From: Chloroflexota bacterium
Lineage (GTDB): Bacteria > Chloroflexota > Anaerolineae > Anaerolineales > UBA4823
Direction: 5' to 3'
Assembly (NCBI GenBank): GCA_030669775.1
Contig: DAOVCZ010000075.1
Location: forward strand, 1 to 8,022
DNA length: 8,022 bases
Both the position numbers and the translations under genes were made by a program. Of this stretch, positions 4,910-8,022 are shown one piece after another. The stretch's first letter is position 1; each line of letters begins with the position of its first letter. Below the pieces are notes generated by a model. That model did no database searches. It was not told the DNA's origin and saw only the letters and a list, made by a program, of their open reading frames with translations.

Positions 4910-4951
4910 ATCTGGTGTTATACCAGTCTCCTTACCTTAATCGCATCACCC
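4884..4951 (+). ncRNA. Long-range stem enclosing a smaller hairpin, candidate structured RNA
   Basis: GGGTGATG (4884-4891) and CATCACCC (4944-4951) are exact reverse complements 52 bases apart. Between them CTGGTG (4912-4917) pairs with TACCAG (4921-4926) around a 3-base loop, using one G-T pair, and a T5 run lies at 4896-4900. The nested arrangement suggests folding of a transcript, either the 3' end of the LTD message or a leader of the cyclase gene 164 bases farther on. No known class recognised. Confidence 0.3.
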
Positions 4952-5115
4952 ACATTCACTATAAATAACGATTAATCATCAGAAATGTTACACAATCGAG
5001 TCATTAGAAACCTCACAAGAATGCAAGGTTTGAGAAAGGATAATAACTGTAGAATTAACTCATAGAATAAATTATTTAATCCATCCCTATCAGGGTAATA
5101 TGTGGGGGTTGGCAA

Positions 5116-6762
5116 GTGCAAAACATCAATCCATCGTCAATTATAAGTGCCTTTATCCAGCGGATAAGAAAATCCCGATGGAATTTTAACAGTACTGCAT
5201 TCTGGCAGAAAATCAACATCTGGCTTGCACCACCTCAATTTGACGATCCAGAACAATCTCGTCGTGCCAGAACTCTGCATATTTTCCTGTTAATTACCCT
5301 GATAACCAGCAATCTCATCGCTGTCTACCTGCTATCTAGCACATCTGACCCACCTTTGATCATATCAATCTTCATGTTGATTAATTTAGTGGTTGTGACC
5401 TCCTTGGTCTTCATCCGCAAGAGAAGATTGCTTTTTGGTGCTGGGCTCTTCTTATTTTCCATGTGGGTTGTGGTAACTTTTGCAGTCATTTATATCCATG
5501 GTGAAATCAGCAACCCTGCCCTGGGAGCGTATTTGCTAATGATTCTGGGTGCGGGTTTATTTATCGGACCACGCATGGCGATAGCCTTCACAAGTTTGGC
5601 TTGGTTATCTCTAGCTGGTTATTTGGTTGCCAAGCACTATGATTGGTTGCCAAATCCCCGTTGGCCGCTTACCGATCAGCGATATATCGTTATGCAATCT
5701 CTGGTGTTTGCCCTTGGGTTGGTATTGATTTTTGTCGCCATTCAAAGTATGCGCAAAGCGATCCACCGCGCACAAACCCACGAAAACGATCTTCGTGAAA
5801 ATAATCGTCACATGCAGGAAGTACTGGCCTCCTTGGAACAACGAATATCCGAGCGAACCTCTGAAATTACTCAACAAAAACAATTCTTTGAAGCCTTGGT
5901 TCAAAATAGTCCCATTGCGATTGTGACTCTGAATATTGAGCATCGCATCCTTTCATGCAATCCAGCTTTTGAAAACCTCTTCGGTTATACCCAAAGCGAG
6001 GTCCTTGGCCAAAATCTAGATCACCTGATTACAACTCGCGCCACTAATGATGAGGCTGTTGAACTCACTCGTAAAGTTGTTAATGGAGAAACCGTGCAGC
6101 AAACTGGCCAACGCCAGCGGAAAGATGGCACCCTGATCGATGCGGAAATCTATGGAGTACCCGTATTCTTGGATAACCAGCAGTTCGGCGTACTGGCCAT
6201 GTACAACAATATCTCCGAACGGGTTAAAACTGAACAACACCTCAAGCACTTGGCAACCCATGATCCGTTGACCATGTTGCCGAATCGATCCCTCTTCTAC
6301 GAACACCTGGATCATGCATTACATCGCGCTCGCAGAAACGACAAGCGCTTGGCAGTTTTTTTCCTGGATCTCGATGGTTTCAAATCTGTAAATGATCTGC
6401 TTGGTCATTCCAAGGGTGATGAACTACTGCAAGAGATTGCCTCTCGCTTCAATGAGGCCTTAAGGAGCAGTGATGTTGTGGCGCGCCTTGGCGGTGATGA
6501 ATTCGCCTTTGTTTGTGAGAATCTCGCTGATCCCGAAGATGCAGCTGTCATCGCTAAAAAGATATTGATTGCCCTTTCAAGAAAGATACATATGGATGGC
6601 CAAGAGATCTCCGTATCTGGAAGTATCGGCATCAGTCTATACCCAGAAGATGGTGGCGAAGCCCGGGATTTACTGCGTTATGCAGACGCTGCCATGTACA
6701 GAGTAAAAGATCAGGGGAAACAGCACTACCAATTTTTTTCTTGGAATGGGCGATCGAGCTAA
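5116..6762 (+). CDS. Membrane-bound PAS-GGDEF diguanylate cyclase
   Basis: A 548-residue protein predicted to make c-di-GMP from two GTP. The N-terminal 50 residues are soluble. Hydrophobic segments follow at about 53-75, 79-100, 105-129, 133-173 (two helices) and 189-212, forming an uncharacterised membrane sensor. A helical coiled-coil linker spans about 213-256. A PAS domain lies at 257-370 (start FFEALVQNSPIAIVTLN), with the usual short helix into the cyclase domain at about 380-540. The cyclase shows HDPLTMLPNR, FFLDLDGFKSVNDLLGHSKGDELL, an intact catalytic GGDEF at 459-463, and the inhibitory I-site RSSD at 450-453 with the standard five-residue spacing, so product feedback is likely. 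There is no EAL or HD-GYP domain. The start is GTG 5116, after GGGGGTTGG; the frame is closed by a stop at 5077 and contains no ATG before about residue 95. The gene stands alone between two intergenic regions. Confidence 0.95.
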   Translation: MQNINPSSIISAFIQRIRKSRWNFNSTAFWQKINIWLAPPQFDDPEQSRRARTLHIFLLITLITSNLIAVYLLSSTSDPPLIISIFMLINLVVVTSLVFIRKRRLLFGAGLFLFSMWVVVTFAVIYIHGEISNPALGAYLLMILGAGLFIGPRMAIAFTSLAWLSLAGYLVAKHYDWLPNPRWPLTDQRYIVMQSLVFALGLVLIFVAIQSMRKAIHRAQTHENDLRENNRHMQEVLASLEQRISERTSEITQQKQFFEALVQNSPIAIVTLNIEHRILSCNPAFENLFGYTQSEVLGQNLDHLITTRATNDEAVELTRKVVNGETVQQTGQRQRKDGTLIDAEIYGVPVFLDNQQFGVLAMYNNISERVKTEQHLKHLATHDPLTMLPNRSLFYEHLDHALHRARRNDKRLAVFFLDLDGFKSVNDLLGHSKGDELLQEIASRFNEALRSSDVVARLGGDEFAFVCENLADPEDAAVIAKKILIALSRKIHMDGQEISVSGSIGISLYPEDGGEARDLLRYADAAMYRVKDQGKQHYQFFSWNGRSS

Positions 6763-6792
6763 ATTGTTGGAATCGATTCACTTGAATCAAAC

Positions 6793-6832
6793 ATGTCTGG
6801 GTGCTTCCTCCACGCTGGAAGCTCCCAGACAT
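6793..6832. terminator. Long hairpin after the cyclase gene, probable terminator
   Basis: ATGTCTGGG (6793-6801) pairs with CCCAGACAT (6824-6832). After one T-T mismatch, GCTTCC (6803-6808) pairs with GGAAGC (6817-6822) around an 8-base loop. That is 15 paired bases, starting 30 bases after the cyclase stop codon. The tail on the plus strand is only TTTA followed by a C-rich tract, so it is not a textbook intrinsic terminator and may mainly protect the 3' end. Confidence 0.55.
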
Positions 6833-7044
6833 TTACACCCCCCACCCCAGTGAGATGCTGTAATTTCACCTCACACCCCACAGGCCCCCAAAAGCCAATA
6901 ACGAGACGACAATGTCTATCGACGAAACCCCCGCTCTCGTGGGCTAAAATTAATAACGCATGAGTACAGATTTTGTTACACTTATTCCTGGTATTAAAAA
7001 TCCATTGTCTTTAATAGACTTTCCCTCCAATAAACATAAAATAA

Positions 7045-7084
7045 CCCCTCTGTCTGGTTGGGGGGGGCAACCAGGACAGAGGGG
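7045..7084 (-). terminator. Strong hairpin with a T-rich tail on the minus strand
   Basis: CCCCTCTGTC (7045-7054) pairs with GACAGAGGGG (7075-7084) and TGGTTG (7055-7060) with CAACCA (7068-7073), with one bulged G (7074) and a loop of seven G on the plus strand. Read on the minus strand the stem is followed by TTATTTTATGTTTATT, as in an intrinsic terminator. It would end transcripts from the kinase gene, though about 300 bases after its stop codon. Confidence 0.55.
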
Positions 7085-7235
7085 GCCTAGTGGGGCAGGC
7101 ATATTATCGCACTATTTATACAAAAATGCAAGGAAATTCTAATTAATTTTGACAATTTCTTATACACTTATCCTGATTAACCTTAATTAGCATCACATTT
7201 TAAGTGATTCCCTCTGTAAGAGTAAGCGATAATAA

Positions 7236-7349
7236 AAACAAGACTACGCCCTTGAATATTTTCCCAAGAGTTTTCACTTTCAAGACGATATATTAAAAGA
7301 TGACTGGGAAATTGCTAATTTACAGATTGCTGATGGAATTGTTTTTTAA
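7236..7349 (+). pseudogene. Possible C-terminal remnant of an unidentified gene
   Basis: A 37-codon open stretch ends at TAA 7347 and has a protein-like composition, with KDDWEIANLQIADGIVF at its end. It has no start codon and is closed upstream by two consecutive TAA codons (7230-7235), so it cannot be an intact gene as it stands. I do not recognise the peptide. A 37-codon open frame is easily produced by chance in AT-rich DNA, so confidence is low. Confidence 0.15.
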
Positions 7350-7382
7350 TGATGTAAAGGAGTGATTTCTATACAATCTGGT

Positions 7383-8022
7383 TTAAATGCCATCCCCATT
7401 CTCTTCAACATAGATGATCTTGCTGCCTTGTGGTTCAAAATTGAAGGAAACTGGTTTCAGATCCGGTAGGGCGCGCATGATATCTTGGAAGCTTTCCGGA
7501 GGGGCGAACAACAGCAAGAAACCACCTCCACCTGCCCCCAAGACTTTCCCGCCGATTACACCATGCTGACGGGCAATGGCATACCACTCATCGATCTGGT
7601 GATTGCTGATCCCAGCTGCCAGTTTTTTCTTCTCCAACCAACCTTGATGAAGGATTTCGCCAAAGCCATCCAAATCGTTGCGCACCAATGCGTCCCGCAG
7701 CTCACCAGCCAATTCAGTCATCCGACGCAGACCCGAGCGCTTCTCATCGTCAAACTCGGTATTAATGCTTTGGTCCTTGAGGATTTTATCCGCTGAACGC
7801 GTCATTCCGGTATATAACATGAGCAAGCTTCGCTGAAGTTGCAATTTGGTCTCCGGTGAACAAATTACTGGATCAACAAAGACACTTTCATCAGGATTAA
7901 AGCGAATATACTGGAGTCCACCGTAAGCGGCAATATATTGATCTTGCTTTCCAATTGGTTTCTTACAGCGTTCAATTTCGATCTCGCATGCCCCTTTTGC
8001 CAATCTTTCCGCCCCCACATGT
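7383..8022 (-). CDS. hddA: GHMP-family sugar kinase, D-glycero-D-manno-heptose 7-phosphate kinase-like, N-terminus outside the window
   Basis: The last 212 residues of a cytoplasmic GHMP kinase. The frame is open to the window edge (a His codon precedes the first possible GTG), and family members have roughly 320-350 residues, so about a third is missing, including the ATP-binding GLGSSSA-type motif. Visible marks are LAKGACEIEIERC (6-18), the strongly conserved GKQDQYIAAYGG (23-34), LLMLYTGMTRSADKIL (66-81), a helical region with KKKLA, and the C-terminal glycine motif GKVLGAGGGGFLLLF (157-171). This combination fits HddA-type heptose 7-phosphate kinases, which phosphorylate C1 on the way to GDP-heptose for surface glycans. 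The related fucose or galactose-type GHMP kinases remain possible. It is the 3'-terminal gene of its transcript here. Any operon partners (isomerase, nucleotidyltransferase) would lie beyond 8022. Confidence 0.85.
   Translation of the reverse strand, partial: HVGAERLAKGACEIEIERCKKPIGKQDQYIAAYGGLQYIRFNPDESVFVDPVICSPETKLQLQRSLLMLYTGMTRSADKILKDQSINTEFDDEKRSGLRRMTELAGELRDALVRNDLDGFGEILHQGWLEKKKLAAGISNHQIDEWYAIARQHGVIGGKVLGAGGGGFLLLFAPPESFQDIMRALPDLKPVSFNFEPQGSKIIYVEENGDGI

Larger units (their letters stand above)
4717..5115 (+). other. 399-bp intergenic region with several stem-loops, before the cyclase gene
   Basis: The first half (to about 4951) is hairpin-rich: a GGCCGG/CCGGCC stem, a very stable GC-rich stem with a purine-rich loop, a purine-rich stretch with repeated GGAG, and a long-range stem enclosing a smaller one. 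The second half (4952-5115) is AT-rich with a weak AAACCT/AGGTTT inverted repeat (5008-5013 with 5026-5031) and CCCT-ATC-AGGG near 5085-5095. No consensus promoter is clear; TAGAAT boxes occur near 5051 and 5062. I could not match the layout to a riboswitch class I know. Confidence 0.6.
6763..7382. other. 620-bp intergenic region between cyclase and sugar kinase genes
   Basis: After the cyclase hairpin comes a C-rich stretch (6836-6890, with the near-symmetric GTGAGAT/ATTTCAC around 6851-6870), then AT-rich sequence from about 6945 to the kinase stop. Other contents are a second strong hairpin (7045-7084), an imperfect direct repeat (around 6970-6990 and 7146-7175), small inverted repeats such as ATCAC-N7-GTGAT (7192-7208), and a possible coding remnant (7236-7349). 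No complete gene is convincing here. The two flanking genes converge on it. Confidence 0.6.

Noticed and set aside
4884..4951. Fluoride (crcB) or c-di-GMP riboswitch, prompted by GGGTGATG and the nearby cyclase gene
   Set aside because: The GGGTGATG is not followed by the short local partner of the fluoride aptamer, and the conserved internal bases of the c-di-GMP-I and -II aptamers are not seen.
6960..7142. 60-codon ORF beginning ATG 6960
   Set aside because: It has no Shine-Dalgarno sequence, runs straight through the strong GC-rich hairpin and G8 tract, and its residues there (GWGGQPGQRGPSG) reflect the hairpin rather than a protein.

Overview
The window looks like a chromosomal segment of a Chloroflexota bacterium, most likely of the Anaerolineae. 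This is inferred from moderate GC (sampled lines about 45 to 63 %), two secreted lamin-tail-domain (LTD) proteins with Thr/Pro linkers, a GAAC-N4-GTTC box of the LexA type known from Gram-positives and reported in Dehalococcoides, and short CTGAGCG...AGTCGAAG intergenic repeats. No rRNA, tRNA, CRISPR array, transposase or phage gene was seen.

Layout. (1) 3-905 (+): C-terminal part, probably nearly all, of an unrecognised polytopic membrane protein. (2) 1023-1709 (-): family 2 glycosyltransferase of the dolichyl-phosphate-mannose-synthase-like type, convergent with gene 1. (3) 1710-1944: divergent intergenic region with two overlapping palindromes on a predicted promoter. (4) 1945-2679 (+): DUF998-like membrane protein, whose stop codon interlocks through a CTAG with the stop of the convergent LuxR-type regulator at 2676-3146 (-). 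(5) 3147-3345: compact divergent control region with two good sigma-70-like promoters and three palindromes, between the regulator and (6) the tandem LTD genes at 3346-3909 and 4096-4716 (+), which are separated by a 30-bp-period tandem repeat. (7) 4717-5115: 399 bp with several stable stem-loops and a possible 19-codon ORF. (8) 5116-6762 (+): membrane-anchored PAS-GGDEF diguanylate cyclase with an intact active site and I-site. (9) 6763-7382: 620 bp of non-coding, AT-rich sequence with two strong hairpins and a possible gene remnant. (10) 7383 to the window end (-): C-terminal two thirds of a GHMP-family sugar kinase resembling D-glycero-D-manno-heptose 7-phosphate kinase.

The functional theme is the cell envelope: a glycosyltransferase and a sugar-phosphate kinase for surface polysaccharide, two secreted LTD proteins, polytopic membrane proteins and a c-di-GMP-producing enzyme. 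The LuxR-type regulator is placed to control itself and the LTD genes. The link between c-di-GMP and the LTD proteins is positional inference only. I see no complete known multi-gene system such as defence, toxin-antitoxin or secretion. The most unusual material is non-coding: the 3147-3345 control region, the 30-bp repeats and the structured 4750-4951 region.
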